Source of the DNA: CAVHXA01 sp963639765 | GTDB lineage: Bacteria > Bacillota > Clostridia > Oscillospirales > Oscillospiraceae | Length of the DNA: 57,563 bases | Reading direction: 5' to 3' | Assembly: GCA_963639765.1 (NCBI GenBank) | Contig: CAVHXA010000012.1 | Location: 1-57,563, forward strand | Notes under the pieces: generated by a model | Databases searched by the model: none | Told to the model about the DNA's origin: nothing | The model's input: the letters and a program-made list of their open reading frames with translations, nothing else | Translations under genes and position numbers: made by a program | Shown: piece by piece, positions 24,835 through 35,012 of the stretch | Layout: the number at the start of each line of letters is the position of its first letter | Position numbering within the stretch: the stretch's first letter is position 1

Positions 24835-26061
24835 ATGTCCTGGTCCTCAAAACCACAGGCGACGTCCGCGCCCGATCCGGAAGAAAACTTTGATCCGTCT
24901 CAGTTTGACGAAATTCTGGCGCAGCAGTCCCGGGCGGCTATGGAACAATGCCGCTCTGCGGCCATCCGGGGAGACAGCGCGGCCCAAATGCAGCTGGCTT
25001 TTTTCTATGAAATGGGCTATGGTGGTCAGGCAGACCCTGCAAAAGCCGCACATTGGTACCGCAAGGCTGCCGAACAGGATAACGTATCTGCGCAATATGC
25101 TCTGGCCGAGATACTGTATCGCGGAGAGGGAGTCGAGCGGGATGCAGCCGAGGCGGCACGCTGGTTTCGCAAGGCGGCCGCTCAGGGAAACCGCAGCGCA
25201 CAGGCTTTTCTGGCAGAGCTTTATTTTTCCGGCGAGGGTGTACAGCAGGACGATGCCCGAGCGGCCAGGTGGGCTGAGCGTGCGGCGGATCAGGGAGATG
25301 CCAAAAGCGCGTTTCTGATCGGCTGGATGTATGAAAAGGGACGGGGTGTGAGCAAAAACGACACACAGGCGGCACGGTGGTATCGCACGGCTGCCGAAGG
25401 CGGCAGTACAGATGCCATGTGCAATCTGGCTGTGCTGTACTCTGCCGGCCGCGGAGTAGCGGCAGATGAAAAAGAGGCAATTGCGTGGTTCCAACGTGCC
25501 GCGGACCAGGAACACCCAACCGCGCAGTATGCGCTCGGTATGCACTATGCAGACCGTGATGATGCGCAGACCGCGCTGAAGTGGTATCAAAAAGCTGCCG
25601 ACGGAGGCCATGTGAATGCATGGGTTCGTCTGGGTGAGGCCTACGAAAACGGAAACGGCACACAGCAAAACTATCAAAAAGCCCGCGAATGCTACCAAAA
25701 GGCGGCCGATGCAGGTGATGCCGAGGGGGAATTCAATCTCGGGATCATGGAATATCTTGGCCATGGCACACCACAGAATAATCTGAATGCACTGGTTCAC
25801 ATACAGACCGCAGCCGATGCCGGCCTTGCGGCAGCGCAAGCCCAGCTTGGCTATATGTATCAGTCCGGCCAGGGTATGGCTGAGGCAGACCCTGTACAGG
25901 CAGTTTCCTGGTTTGAAAAGGCAGCCGAACAAAACAACATTACCGCCATACGGAACCTTGCCTCCATGTACGAACGCGGCGAGGGCGTTCCAGCAGACAA
26001 AAAGAAGGCCGTGGAGCTCTATACCCGCGCATCGCGACTGGCTTCCCTGGGCTGGTCCTGA
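24835..26061 (+). CDS. Sel1-like repeat protein, ten repeats
   Basis: A 408-residue soluble protein made of about ten Sel1-type (TPR-like) repeats of roughly 36 residues after a 50-residue N-terminal region. Each repeat follows AQxxLGxxYxxGxGVxxDxxxAxxWxxKAAxxG, for example SAQYALAEILYRGEGVERD and AAQAQLGYMYQSGQGMAEA. No signal peptide or membrane helix is seen, so it is probably cytoplasmic and mediates protein contacts. Repeat six (TAQYALGMHYADRDDAQ) is shortened. The ATG has AAGGAG upstream. Partner proteins are unknown. Confidence 0.85.
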   Translation: MSWSSKPQATSAPDPEENFDPSQFDEILAQQSRAAMEQCRSAAIRGDSAAQMQLAFFYEMGYGGQADPAKAAHWYRKAAEQDNVSAQYALAEILYRGEGVERDAAEAARWFRKAAAQGNRSAQAFLAELYFSGEGVQQDDARAARWAERAADQGDAKSAFLIGWMYEKGRGVSKNDTQAARWYRTAAEGGSTDAMCNLAVLYSAGRGVAADEKEAIAWFQRAADQEHPTAQYALGMHYADRDDAQTALKWYQKAADGGHVNAWVRLGEAYENGNGTQQNYQKARECYQKAADAGDAEGEFNLGIMEYLGHGTPQNNLNALVHIQTAADAGLAAAQAQLGYMYQSGQGMAEADPVQAVSWFEKAAEQNNITAIRNLASMYERGEGVPADKKKAVELYTRASRLASLGWS

Positions 26062-26075
26062 ATATAGTCACGCAC

Positions 26076-26123
26076 GAAAAACGGGCTTCTCTCCGACACG
26101 ACCATCTGTCCGAAGAGAAGCCC
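26076..26123 (-). terminator. Hairpin terminator between convergent Sel1 and trxB genes
   Basis: GGGCTTCTCT (26083-26092) pairs with AGAGAAGCCC (26114-26123), with an inner imperfect CGGACA extension. On the - strand the stem is followed by GTTTTTCG. It lies just past the Sel1 gene stop and could serve both directions. Confidence 0.6.
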
Positions 26124-26194
26124 ATCTGATTCTGTATTGCCAACGCTGCACAATCCGGCCGGAAGGTCCAATGAAGCTTTTGCCGAAAAAGGGT

Positions 26195-26222
26195 GAAAAA
26201 CCGCGGGAGAACCTTGCGGTTT
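26195..26222 (-). terminator. Rho-independent terminator of trxB
   Basis: On the - strand, AACCGC and GCGGTT (26199-26204 with 26216-26221) form a stem around an 11-base loop, followed directly by TTTTTC. It is about 105 bases past the trxB stop. Confidence 0.65.
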
Positions 26223-26326
26223 ATAGTGCTGCACAAACGTATTCCGGAGACCGGTCACCCCCACACGCATTTACGCGGGTTTGCCCGAGATTGTTTTCAG
26301 ACAAAACCGGGTCAGACAGTGAAGCG

Positions 26327-27229
26327 TCAAAGGCCAAGCAGATATTTCTGCGCGGACTGAGCGGCGCAGGCCCCGTCTGCCACGGCTGTGGTAAGCTGAC
26401 GTACGGCCTTTTTCCGGCAGTCACCGGCAGCAAACAGACCGGGCACAGGCAGTACGCAGTCCTCGCCGGCCAGCAGATAACCGCTGTCGTCACGCGGAGC
26501 CAGACCGGCGAGAAGATCCGTGTCCGGAATCTGGCCTATAGCCTCAAACAGACCGTCAACGGCAAGAGTCCGGTCGCCTTGCGAGGTATGCAGATTCAAC
26601 GTCAGTTCGCTGCTGCCCTGTATAGAAGAAATGGTTGCCTCAGTGATAAAGGAAACGTTAGGCATGGCCTGTACGGCCTGAATCGCAGCAAGCTCGGCGC
26701 GAAGATCTCTGCGCCTGTGGATCAGAGTTACGTGTTTGCACAAGCCGGCCAGATAGCGCACATCAGCCAGTGCGGCATTACCGCCTCCGACAACCGCAAC
26801 ACTGCCGTTTTTATAAAAAGCTCCGTCGCAAACCGCGCAAAACGAAATGCCGTTGCCGATGCGCTCGGCTTCACCGGGAATTTGCAGACTGCGATGCGTA
26901 GTTCCGGTGGCAAGAATGACTGCGGGTGCCTGCCAGCGATCAAATTCACCCAGCGCTTCCCAACCGCCTGGGACAGCACGCAGCTCGGAAATACGATCCG
27001 GTTCTACCACAGCGCCAAGGTTCAGGATCTGTTCAAGCATATGATCGGCAAGCTCCAGACCGGATATACCGGCAAGACCGGGATAGTTGTCTACCTGTGC
27101 GGTATGGGTGATCTGACCGCCGCAGGTTCCGGATTCGACTATGGTGATATGCAGACCGGCCCGAAGCGCATACAGCGCGGCAGTCATGCCGGCCGGCCCT
27201 CCACCGATGATAAGTACATCCTGTTGCAT
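26327..27229 (-). CDS. trxB: Thioredoxin reductase
   Basis: A 300-residue FAD/NAD(P)H disulfide reductase. Seen: the N-terminal FAD loop LIIGGGPAGMTAALYALRAG, the redox-active pair in FCAVCDGAF (CxxC), the NADPH loop VAVVGGGNAALADVRYL, and the C-terminal LFAAGDCRKKAVRQLTTAVADG. The motif is CAVC rather than the common CATC. The ATG at 27229 has GGAGG upstream. It precedes its own terminator and follows the small flavodoxin-like gene. Electron donor (NADPH or ferredoxin) is not certain, because the basic residues of the NADPH loop are not obvious. Confidence 0.93.
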   Translation of the reverse strand: MQQDVLIIGGGPAGMTAALYALRAGLHITIVESGTCGGQITHTAQVDNYPGLAGISGLELADHMLEQILNLGAVVEPDRISELRAVPGGWEALGEFDRWQAPAVILATGTTHRSLQIPGEAERIGNGISFCAVCDGAFYKNGSVAVVGGGNAALADVRYLAGLCKHVTLIHRRRDLRAELAAIQAVQAMPNVSFITEATISSIQGSSELTLNLHTSQGDRTLAVDGLFEAIGQIPDTDLLAGLAPRDDSGYLLAGEDCVLPVPGLFAAGDCRKKAVRQLTTAVADGACAAQSAQKYLLGL

Positions 27230-27282
27230 GGGTTCCTCCAAAACCGGCATAAATGATGATGCCGGGTGATAGCGTGTTGCCT

Positions 27283-27327
27283 TGACAAAAGAAAACAGCG
27301 TGCCATAAGATAAATCCTACGGCACGC
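27283..27327 (-). terminator. Rho-independent terminator after the flavodoxin-like gene
   Basis: GCGTGCC (27298-27304) pairs with GGCACGC (27321-27327). On the - strand the stem is followed by TGTTTTCTTTTGTC. It separates the flavodoxin-like gene from trxB. Confidence 0.7.
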
Positions 27328-27467
27328 CGGATATGTTCAGCAGGCAGCTCTGCACGGCAGCCGGAAAAAGACCCGGCAATTTTGCAGAGGACATAAAACA
27401 GAGGGCATCCTGCACCAACGCAAATACGCTGCTCTGTGTCCGGAGCCGACCAAAGAAATGCCGGAGC

Positions 27468-27884
27468 TCAGTGCATGGAGTTATAAATATCCTCAGCCCA
27501 GCTGATAGCCTTCTGCACATCGGCCTCGTCGACAAATTTGCCCTTAAAGAGTTTTTTCTGCACACCGCAGGTAAATACATTTTCGTGAATCTGCACCTTG
27601 TCGTCTTTGATGGCGGCCTTCATCTTGTCAAGACCCTTGTCGCCGCCGCCGATCATGGCAAAGGCAACGCTCTTGGTTTTGGCGGTGGTGAGTGTGCCGA
27701 GGAACTTCAGCAGAGCAGATTCAGGAGCACTGTCGGGTTCGGTGATGATGTAGACTACAAATTCGTGGTCGGGCTGAAAGGACGGGGGAATTTTGTCACA
27801 CTTGATCTGGAAATGACGGGCCAATTTTTCGGCAACGGCAGAAGAGGTGCCGTCTTTGGTGAAATGGTAGCACTGAACTTTCAT
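27468..27884 (-). CDS. Small flavodoxin-like protein
   Basis: A 138-residue protein with alternating beta-alpha elements like a flavodoxin. Seen: an N-terminal loop FTKDGTSSAVAEKLARHF in the place of the FMN phosphate loop, a middle strand FVVYIITEPDSAP, and VAFAMIGGGDKG resembling the third FMN loop. The match is by fold pattern only, and FMN binding is not certain. The ATG at 27884 has a modest AAGAAG site; upstream codons in frame look non-coding. A terminator separates it from trxB, so co-transcription with trxB is unlikely. Confidence 0.6.
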   Translation of the reverse strand: MKVQCYHFTKDGTSSAVAEKLARHFQIKCDKIPPSFQPDHEFVVYIITEPDSAPESALLKFLGTLTTAKTKSVAFAMIGGGDKGLDKMKAAIKDDKVQIHENVFTCGVQKKLFKGKFVDEADVQKAISWAEDIYNSMH

Positions 27885-28102
27885 GGATTCAACTTCTTTC
27901 GTAATTTCTCCGCCAGGGGTGCAGCCGGTGAGCCGAACGGACGAATATCCTGCCGGTCGAGCACCCCGCTGGCCCGGGGGTTTGCACAGCGGATTGCTGC
28001 TGCATTTGAACACGGGTAGCATAGCATTGAGATGTTAAGAATGTATGAACTTGACGATATTTTTATTTTTCCGCTGCAGCGGATGCCGGGGAGGCAATAC
28101 AT

Positions 28103-31100
28103 TTGGTAACAATTATCTACGGTCCTGCAAATACCGGAAAAAGCCGCGCTATGCTTCAAACAGTCTGCCGGCGGGCAGAACAGCAGACAGGCGGGCAGAT
28201 TCTGCTTGTGCCGGATCGAAAAAGCCATGATATGGAGCGTGAGCTGTGTACGGTCGGCGGCGACAGCATCTGTCGCTATGCCGAGGTGCTGACTTTCTCA
28301 CGTCTGGCTCAGCGCGTATTTGAACAGAGCGGCGGACTGAGTCAGCCTGCGCTGGACGATGCCGGCCGGGTTCTGGCTATGGCACAGGCAGTGGAGCTTG
28401 TAAGAACAGAGCTTCGATATTACAGCTCCGTAATTGCTCAGCCGGAATACCTGACCGCATTTACATCCCTTTCGGCAGAGATGAAGAGCTATTGCGTTAC
28501 GCCGACAGATCTGAAGCATGCTGCCGATCGGCTCGGTGGGGTTTTGTCTGTAAAGCTGACAGATCTGAGCCTGATTTTGTCCGCCTATCAGCTTGCCTGT
28601 GACAAGGTAGGCGCAGACCCGCGTGATCAGCTTACCCGCCTGTATGACGAGCTGCAGCAGACTGACTGGGCTCTTGGCAAACACATCTATATCGACTGCT
28701 TTTCATATTTTACTCTGCAGGAACGAAACATCATCCGGCAGCTGATAAGCTGTGCGGAATCGGTAACAATATGTCTGACTCTGGACCCGGCCGGAGGAGC
28801 TCTGTTTGACGCTGCTCGTCAGACACAGCAGCAGATCCGGCAAATGGCTGATGCATGCGGCAGACGTTTTGTGAGCAGGGCTTTTTTGCAGCTCCCGAAC
28901 CGGGATGCGGCACTCAATGCCGTGCAGACACATTTGCTTGGCAGCAAACCTCCGCAGGCCATTACAAACAACGGAAGTGTACAGACGATCCTGGCCCGGG
29001 ACGCAGTTACAGCCTGTGCCGAGGTGGCGTTTCAAATCAACCGTCTGGTTCGCAGCGGAGCCCGATATCGGGATATTGCCGTGGTCTGGCCGCAGGGAAC
29101 CGGTTACGAAACGCTGGTTGAATCGGTGTTTGCCGACTGGGGCGTGCCGGTTAACCTCAGCCGCAAGCAAAGCGTGCTGCAGACTCCTGTGATTTCGATG
29201 ATTCTGGCGGCACTTGAGGCAATTTCCGGCGGCTGGAGCCGCGAAGATGTGATGTGCTATGCACGCATGGGTTTTTCCGGCTGTACTGCGCAGGAGCTTG
29301 ACCGGCTTGAAAACTACGCTGTACTGTGGAACCTCCATGGCTCTCGCTGGACCCACCCCTTTACCCTGCATCCGCAGGGATACGGCGCGGAGGATGACCC
29401 GACCGAGACACTGCAGGATCTGAACAGAATACGGGCACAGCTGATCGATCCACTGGTCACGCTCAGACAGCGTCTTTATTCCGCTGTCCATGCCGATGAG
29501 CAGGTTCTGGCAGTATACGGACTGGCAGAGCAGATTGATCTTCCGCATCAGCTTGAAGACCTGACGGCACAGCTGGTATCTCAGGGCCGGAAGCAGGAGG
29601 CACAGGAATACAGTCAGCTATATGGTGTTCTGATTCAGGCACTTGAGCAGATGTATGCTGTTTGCGGACAGCTCGTGCTTGGAGTGGACCGTTTTTCACG
29701 TTTGCTGAAGCTTGTACTGAGCCAGTATTCGGTTGCGGCCATTCCCACGGTACTGGATGCCGCAGAAGCCGGAGAGCTTATAAATCTGCGCTATCGCAAG
29801 CCTGCACATTTATTTGTACTTGCGGCACAGGAGGGTTCTCTGCCCGCATATGAGTCCGGGGACAGCATTCTCACGGAGGCCGATCGGCAAAGTCTGCTGC
29901 AGCTTGGAGTCAGTCTGGCACCGGATGCGGAACATCGCATGAACCAGGCTCTGCTGGATATTTATATGGTCTTTTCCTCTCCGGACAGGAGCCTCACGGT
30001 TCTGTGTTGTGCCGAAAATCAGCCAAGCTTTGTTTTCAGCCGCCTGCAAACCATGTTTGGTCCGGCGCGTACGGCAAACGACCCGCCGCCTCAGATTCTT
30101 CGCCTTGCAGCAGCTGCTGCCGTAGCCGGAGACAAGGGTGCCGAGGCAGCTCTGCGGCAATATGGACCTGCTGCAAATGAAGTAACTGACCGGCTGAAAA
30201 AAGCCGCAGCCTATCGTCTGGGAGTACTGCCCGAACAGCAGGTGCAGCAGTTATACGGAAAGACCCTGAATCTCACCGTCTCACGCATGGAGCAATGGGC
30301 CAAATGCCGCTTCTGGCATTTTTGCAGCTATGGTCTCAGGCTCAGCGAGCGTCAGGTCGCTGATTTTGATCCGCTGACATTTGGAACTTTTGTGCACGAT
30401 GTACTCGAAAAGCTGACCCGCAGGGTTCGTCAGTTGGGTGGTTTTTCCACTGTCGATCAGCAGCAGCTCGAGAAAATTGCAGATGAGATGATACAGGATT
30501 TCACACAAAAGAAGATGGTCGATCTGCAGGGACGTGAAGCAAGACTGAAATATCTCTTTCACCGTGCGAGACATGAGGTTTTGGACATTGTCCGTGAGCT
30601 TGGCCGCGAGCTGCGTGTATCGGATTTTGTCCCGGCTTATTTTGAACTGGCCTTTGGCCGCAGCGATACTCTGCCTGCTATAGCAGTTGACCGGGGAACT
30701 GTTCATGCCCGGGTTTCCGGTGTGGTGGATCGCGTGGACCTGTATGAAGAAAACGGACAGAAATGGCTTCGCGTGGTTGACTATAAAACCGGGACAAAAA
30801 GCTTTGACTATACTGAGATGACGAATGGTCTGAATCTGCAGATGCCTGTATACCTGTTCGCACTGCAGGCAGCCGGCGTCGGAAGGCCGGCCGGGATTTT
30901 ATACTTTCCGGCTCGCAGCGGTCTGATTCGAACCGATCACCATCTTAACCCTGATGAGCTCGAAGCATTGCGACGCGAAAAGCTGGCGCGTTCCGGTCTT
31001 GTAACCGAAAACCCGGTAATCCTTGCTGCAATGGAGCACTGGCAGAATGCTCCGCAATATCTGCCCATCAAGATTAAAAAGACGGGCGAGATAACGGGCA

Positions 31101-31348
31101 GCCTGGTTTCCGATCATCAATGGGAACAGCTGCAGAAATTCATCGGAGCAAAGCTGCTGGACGCAGCTGACGGAATTTCCGGCGGACTGGTTGAGCCAAA
31201 CCCCTATACCAGAGGTACACAGGAGGCATGCGATTATTGCCCGTATGGCGCTGTTTGCAGGCAGCAGGGGACACGGCGTTATCTGCGACACTGCAGTCAG
31301 ACAGAGTTCTGGAAAATGCTCGAGCAGGAGGAAAAGCAGAATGGATAA
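28103..31348 (+). CDS. addB: ATP-dependent helicase/nuclease subunit B
   Basis: A 1081-residue AddB-type subunit of the AddAB double-strand-break resection complex. Seen: N-terminal GPANTGKSR (P-loop-like), the C-terminal RecB-type nuclease motif RVVDYKTGTKSFDY, and four cysteines suited to the AddB iron-sulfur cluster (C735 together with C1043, C1046 and C1052 in a Cx2Cx5C array). The start is TTG with GGGGAGG upstream. It overlaps addA by eight bases. AddAB replaces RecBCD in Firmicutes. Confidence 0.93.
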   Translation: MVTIIYGPANTGKSRAMLQTVCRRAEQQTGGQILLVPDRKSHDMERELCTVGGDSICRYAEVLTFSRLAQRVFEQSGGLSQPALDDAGRVLAMAQAVELVRTELRYYSSVIAQPEYLTAFTSLSAEMKSYCVTPTDLKHAADRLGGVLSVKLTDLSLILSAYQLACDKVGADPRDQLTRLYDELQQTDWALGKHIYIDCFSYFTLQERNIIRQLISCAESVTICLTLDPAGGALFDAARQTQQQIRQMADACGRRFVSRAFLQLPNRDAALNAVQTHLLGSKPPQAITNNGSVQTILARDAVTACAEVAFQINRLVRSGARYRDIAVVWPQGTGYETLVESVFADWGVPVNLSRKQSVLQTPVISMILAALEAISGGWSREDVMCYARMGFSGCTAQELDRLENYAVLWNLHGSRWTHPFTLHPQGYGAEDDPTETLQDLNRIRAQLIDPLVTLRQRLYSAVHADEQVLAVYGLAEQIDLPHQLEDLTAQLVSQGRKQEAQEYSQLYGVLIQALEQMYAVCGQLVLGVDRFSRLLKLVLSQYSVAAIPTVLDAAEAGELINLRYRKPAHLFVLAAQEGSLPAYESGDSILTEADRQSLLQLGVSLAPDAEHRMNQALLDIYMVFSSPDRSLTVLCCAENQPSFVFSRLQTMFGPARTANDPPPQILRLAAAAAVAGDKGAEAALRQYGPAANEVTDRLKKAAAYRLGVLPEQQVQQLYGKTLNLTVSRMEQWAKCRFWHFCSYGLRLSERQVADFDPLTFGTFVHDVLEKLTRRVRQLGGFSTVDQQQLEKIADEMIQDFTQKKMVDLQGREARLKYLFHRARHEVLDIVRELGRELRVSDFVPAYFELAFGRSDTLPAIAVDRGTVHARVSGVVDRVDLYEENGQKWLRVVDYKTGTKSFDYTEMTNGLNLQMPVYLFALQAAGVGRPAGILYFPARSGLIRTDHHLNPDELEALRREKLARSGLVTENPVILAAMEHWQNAPQYLPIKIKKTGEITGSLVSDHQWEQLQKFIGAKLLDAADGISGGLVEPNPYTRGTQEACDYCPYGAVCRQQGTRRYLRHCSQTEFWKMLEQEEKQNG

Positions 31349-34300
31349 ACAGGCAATGACACCGGAGCAGCGTGCAGCTGTGGAAAATCAGGGCGGTACA
31401 CTGCTTGTTTCGGCAGCCGCCGGATCGGGAAAGACCATGGTATTGGTTGGGCGGCTGATGGAGCTGATCTGTGACAAAAACAGACCGCATAATATCAGCG
31501 ACTTTCTGATTATTACCTATACCCGCGCTGCCGCAGCTGAGCTTCGCGCTAAAATTTCTGCCGAGCTGAGCAGCCGCCTGGCACAGAACCCGACCAATAC
31601 ACATCTTCAGCGGCAGATGAGCCTGTTGTATCTGGCGCAGATTTCCACGGTGCACTCCTTTTGCGCCTCCATTTTAAAGCAATATGCCTGGGAGGTTGGA
31701 CTCACACCGGATTTTCGCGTGGGCGAAGAGCGTGACTGCGATGTGCTCAGGCAGCAGGCAATTTGCGCTGTTCTTGAAAGCTCCTATGAGGGAAAACAGG
31801 GCCCGGACGATGACGACCGGGAGATGAGCGACAAAGAGAAAAGCGATTTTCGCTTTCTGGCAGATACTCTGGGCGCGGGACGAAATGATGATTCGCTTGG
31901 GACACTTATTTTACAGGTATATAATGCCATGAATACCCACCTGGATCCCGAGCGCTGGCTGGAGGAGTGCCTGCAGCAGGGACAGAACGGAGAGAACAAT
32001 CCTTGGTGTCGGTATTTGCTTCGGCATCTGGTCACACAGATTGAAGGCTGGCAGATGGTGATGCAGCATGCTGCCGAACTTGCCCGGACCGACAGGGCCC
32101 TTCTCATCGCTTATACACCAAGCATCGAACGCACAATTCAGCAGTTTGATGAGTTGCTGGCTGCGGCCGCGCAGGGGTGGGAGGCTGTTTGCTGCCATCC
32201 GGCAGTGCAGAATCCGAAGCTGCTGTTTGAAAAGCTCTCCGCTGCGCGCAATGCAGACACGGAGTGCCAGGAACGGATTAAGTGTCTGCGCGACATGTGC
32301 AAAAAGCAGATGGAAAAGCTTCTGCCTGTTTTTTCTCAGACACACAAGGAGATTGATTCGGATCTGCAGCGCACTGCGCCTGCTTTGCGGGCGATGATTG
32401 CTCTCACAAAACGGTTTTCCGCCGACTACCGCCGAAGAAAGCAAAGACGGGGGATTCTGGACTTTTCGGATTTGGAGCATTATGCGCTCAGACTTTTGAC
32501 AGAATCAAAAACCAATATGCCCAGTCGGGCGGCATCAGAGATCAGCAGGCGCTTTGCACAGGTTCTTGTGGATGAATATCAGGACACAAATGCGGTTCAG
32601 GACGCCATTTTTTTCGCTACATCACAAAAAGGAAACAACCTGTTTTTTGTAGGAGATGTCAAGCAGTCAATTTATCGCTTTCGTCTGGCAGACCCGACTA
32701 TCTTCCTTACCCGATACGAGAGATACGCACCGGCTGCGGAGGCAAAAGAGGGACAGCCAAGAAAAATTCTTCTCAGCCGGAACTTCCGCTCCAGACCTGA
32801 GGTGCTCGAGGCAGTCAACGGGGTATTCGAAGCCGTAATGTCGCCGCTGATTGGAGATCTGCAATACGGACCGGATGAGAAATTGACGGCGGCAGCAAAA
32901 TACCCGTCGCGTTCTGTGCCGGTTGAGCTGCATATCACGGAGAATGATACCGCAGACCCGGAGCAGCAGAGTCTTCGGCGTCCACAGGTTGAAGCGGCTC
33001 TGGTTGCCGAAAGAATTCGCAGCCTGCTTGATGAACCCTTCTGTATCCAGGATGGAGACATACTTCGGCCGGTTACACCGGGAGACATTGTCATTCTGCT
33101 GCGATCGCCAAAAGCTTCTGCAGCGGACTTTATCGCTGCCCTGCGTGAACAGGGCATTGCGGCAGCAACCGGACAGAGTGGGAGTCTGCTGCAGACACCG
33201 GAGGTACAGGTCCTGATATCCTATCTGCAGGTGATAGACAATCCCTGCCAGGACATTCCACTGGCGGCGGTACTGGCCAGCCCGGTGTTCGGGTTTACCG
33301 CTGCCGAGCTGGCTGAGATTCGTCTGTTTGATCGTTCCGGCAGCTTTTATGATGCGCTTCTGGCTGCAGCGCCGGATTACCCGCGGGTGCAGAAGTTTTC
33401 AGACCAGCTCAACCATCTTCGCAGTCGTGCTTCCACCTTGTCGGTCGGCAAAATTGTGTGGGCGGCTTTGCAGGAAACAAGCATGGAAACCATCTACGCG
33501 GCAGATAATGCCGGTGCGGCCGCGCGGACCAACCTTTTGACCGTTTTTCACCTGGCATGTCAATTCGAAGCAGGTGCAAACCGCGGTCTGAATGCATTTT
33601 TGCAGTGGCTGCAGGATCAGGCGGAGAATCTGACATCCTCAACAGCAAAGTCCAATGCGGTCAGTATTCTGTCCATACACAAATCAAAGGGTCTGGAATA
33701 CCCGGTTGTGATTCTGGCGGATCTGGCAAGAAGCTTTAATACTGCCGATCTAAGCAGCAATGTTCTGTCACATCCGCAGCTTGGAATTGCCAGCCGTGCC
33801 ATCGATCCGGATGAGGGCCAAAGCTGGACAACGGCGGCAACGCAGGCTGTTTCCACGGCGCTTTTGCAGGAAACGAAGTCAGAAGAACTGCGGGTGCTGT
33901 ATGTTGCGATGACAAGAGCCAAGGAAAAACTGATTCTGTCTTATTGCGACAAAAATCCGGCCGCACAGCTGGCCCGGATTGCGGCCTGTGCTTCACTTCC
34001 GGTTCGCCCGGTGATTGCGCAGACTGCAACAAACATGGGCACATGGATACTCATGCATGCTGTTACACGGCCCGAGGCCGGTGCGTTGTGGCAGCTGGCA
34101 GGCCTGCGTCCGGACAGGACCGTCTGCCCGGAATATGCCTGGGACATTCAGATACACAGCGGGCAGGAGCTGCTCAGTCGCCTGTCTTCTCACAAAATGG
34201 CAGCAGACCGGTCGGAAGGTGCCAAGGACACAACAGATCCGACTGAGCTTGCTCGGGCACTTTGTTTTCAATATCCATACCGGGCAGCCACTGTTCTGCC

Positions 34301-34955
34301 AACCAAGCGCACGGCAACACAGCTCAAGGGACGTATTCAGGATCAGGAAGCGGCAGAGCAGACCGAAGACATAGTGACAATTTCATTCCCAAGTCCGCAG
34401 TTCAGCCATGCGGAGCTGACTCCGGCCCAGCGCGGAACCGCCGTACACCTTGCCATGCAGTATGCCGACTACCGGTCGCTGCAAACCCCGGACGATGCCC
34501 GTGCAGAGCTTTTGCGGCTTCAACAGGCCGGCTATCTCACAGAACGCCAGGCCGAGGCGGTAGATCCTGTGATGCTTTGCAAATTCTTCCACTCACAGCT
34601 TGGCCGGCGTGTACTTGGCTGCGCACATGTGGTGCGGGAATTCAAATTTTCGATTCTGACCGATGCAGCCCGGTTTGACCCAGACGCAGCAGGCGAGCAG
34701 ATTATGCTTCAGGGAATGGTAGACTGCTGTCTGATAGAAGAAGACGGCCTTGTAGTCATCGATTTTAAGACCGACAGCATCCGTGCCGGGCAGGAAGCAC
34801 AGCGGGCAGAAACCTATCGCTATCAACTGCAGGCCTATTCTGAGGCACTAAGCCGGATTTTCAAAAAACCGGTCAGGCAGAAGGTCTTATTCTTCTTTTC
34901 AACCGGTCAGATGTGTGTTTTTGATGACAATACAGAGAAAATACTTGCGCCATAG
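31341..34955 (+). CDS. addA: ATP-dependent helicase/nuclease subunit A
   Basis: A 1204-residue UvrD-type helicase with a C-terminal PD-(D/E)XK nuclease domain. Seen: Walker A SAAAGSGKTMVL (K31), Walker B VLVDEYQDTN, RNFRSRPEVLE, VSILSIHKSKGLEYPVV, LRVLYVAMTRAKEKL, and the nuclease motif LVVIDFKTDS near the end. The ATG at 31341 is chosen because AGGAGG lies 9 bases upstream and the following TPEQRAAVE is the usual family start. It overlaps the addB stop, so the two subunits are translationally coupled. Confidence 0.96.
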   Translation: MDKQAMTPEQRAAVENQGGTLLVSAAAGSGKTMVLVGRLMELICDKNRPHNISDFLIITYTRAAAAELRAKISAELSSRLAQNPTNTHLQRQMSLLYLAQISTVHSFCASILKQYAWEVGLTPDFRVGEERDCDVLRQQAICAVLESSYEGKQGPDDDDREMSDKEKSDFRFLADTLGAGRNDDSLGTLILQVYNAMNTHLDPERWLEECLQQGQNGENNPWCRYLLRHLVTQIEGWQMVMQHAAELARTDRALLIAYTPSIERTIQQFDELLAAAAQGWEAVCCHPAVQNPKLLFEKLSAARNADTECQERIKCLRDMCKKQMEKLLPVFSQTHKEIDSDLQRTAPALRAMIALTKRFSADYRRRKQRRGILDFSDLEHYALRLLTESKTNMPSRAASEISRRFAQVLVDEYQDTNAVQDAIFFATSQKGNNLFFVGDVKQSIYRFRLADPTIFLTRYERYAPAAEAKEGQPRKILLSRNFRSRPEVLEAVNGVFEAVMSPLIGDLQYGPDEKLTAAAKYPSRSVPVELHITENDTADPEQQSLRRPQVEAALVAERIRSLLDEPFCIQDGDILRPVTPGDIVILLRSPKASAADFIAALREQGIAAATGQSGSLLQTPEVQVLISYLQVIDNPCQDIPLAAVLASPVFGFTAAELAEIRLFDRSGSFYDALLAAAPDYPRVQKFSDQLNHLRSRASTLSVGKIVWAALQETSMETIYAADNAGAAARTNLLTVFHLACQFEAGANRGLNAFLQWLQDQAENLTSSTAKSNAVSILSIHKSKGLEYPVVILADLARSFNTADLSSNVLSHPQLGIASRAIDPDEGQSWTTAATQAVSTALLQETKSEELRVLYVAMTRAKEKLILSYCDKNPAAQLARIAACASLPVRPVIAQTATNMGTWILMHAVTRPEAGALWQLAGLRPDRTVCPEYAWDIQIHSGQELLSRLSSHKMAADRSEGAKDTTDPTELARALCFQYPYRAATVLPTKRTATQLKGRIQDQEAAEQTEDIVTISFPSPQFSHAELTPAQRGTAVHLAMQYADYRSLQTPDDARAELLRLQQAGYLTERQAEAVDPVMLCKFFHSQLGRRVLGCAHVVREFKFSILTDAARFDPDAAGEQIMLQGMVDCCLIEEDGLVVIDFKTDSIRAGQEAQRAETYRYQLQAYSEALSRIFKKPVRQKVLFFFSTGQMCVFDDNTEKILAP

Positions 34956-34989
34956 CTCGAAAAGGAGTACAATAAGTTACATTATGTAA
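34945..34989 (+). promoter_or_regulatory. Promoter with small palindrome before the lysozyme-like gene
   Basis: TTGCGC (34945-34950) and TACAAT (34968-34973) are spaced by 17 bases, overlapping the end of addA. A palindrome, TTACATTATGTAA (34977-34989), covers the probable start point and may be an operator. Confidence 0.45.
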
Positions 34990-35012
34990 TCTTTTCTCCT
35001 CGGGAGGTATTT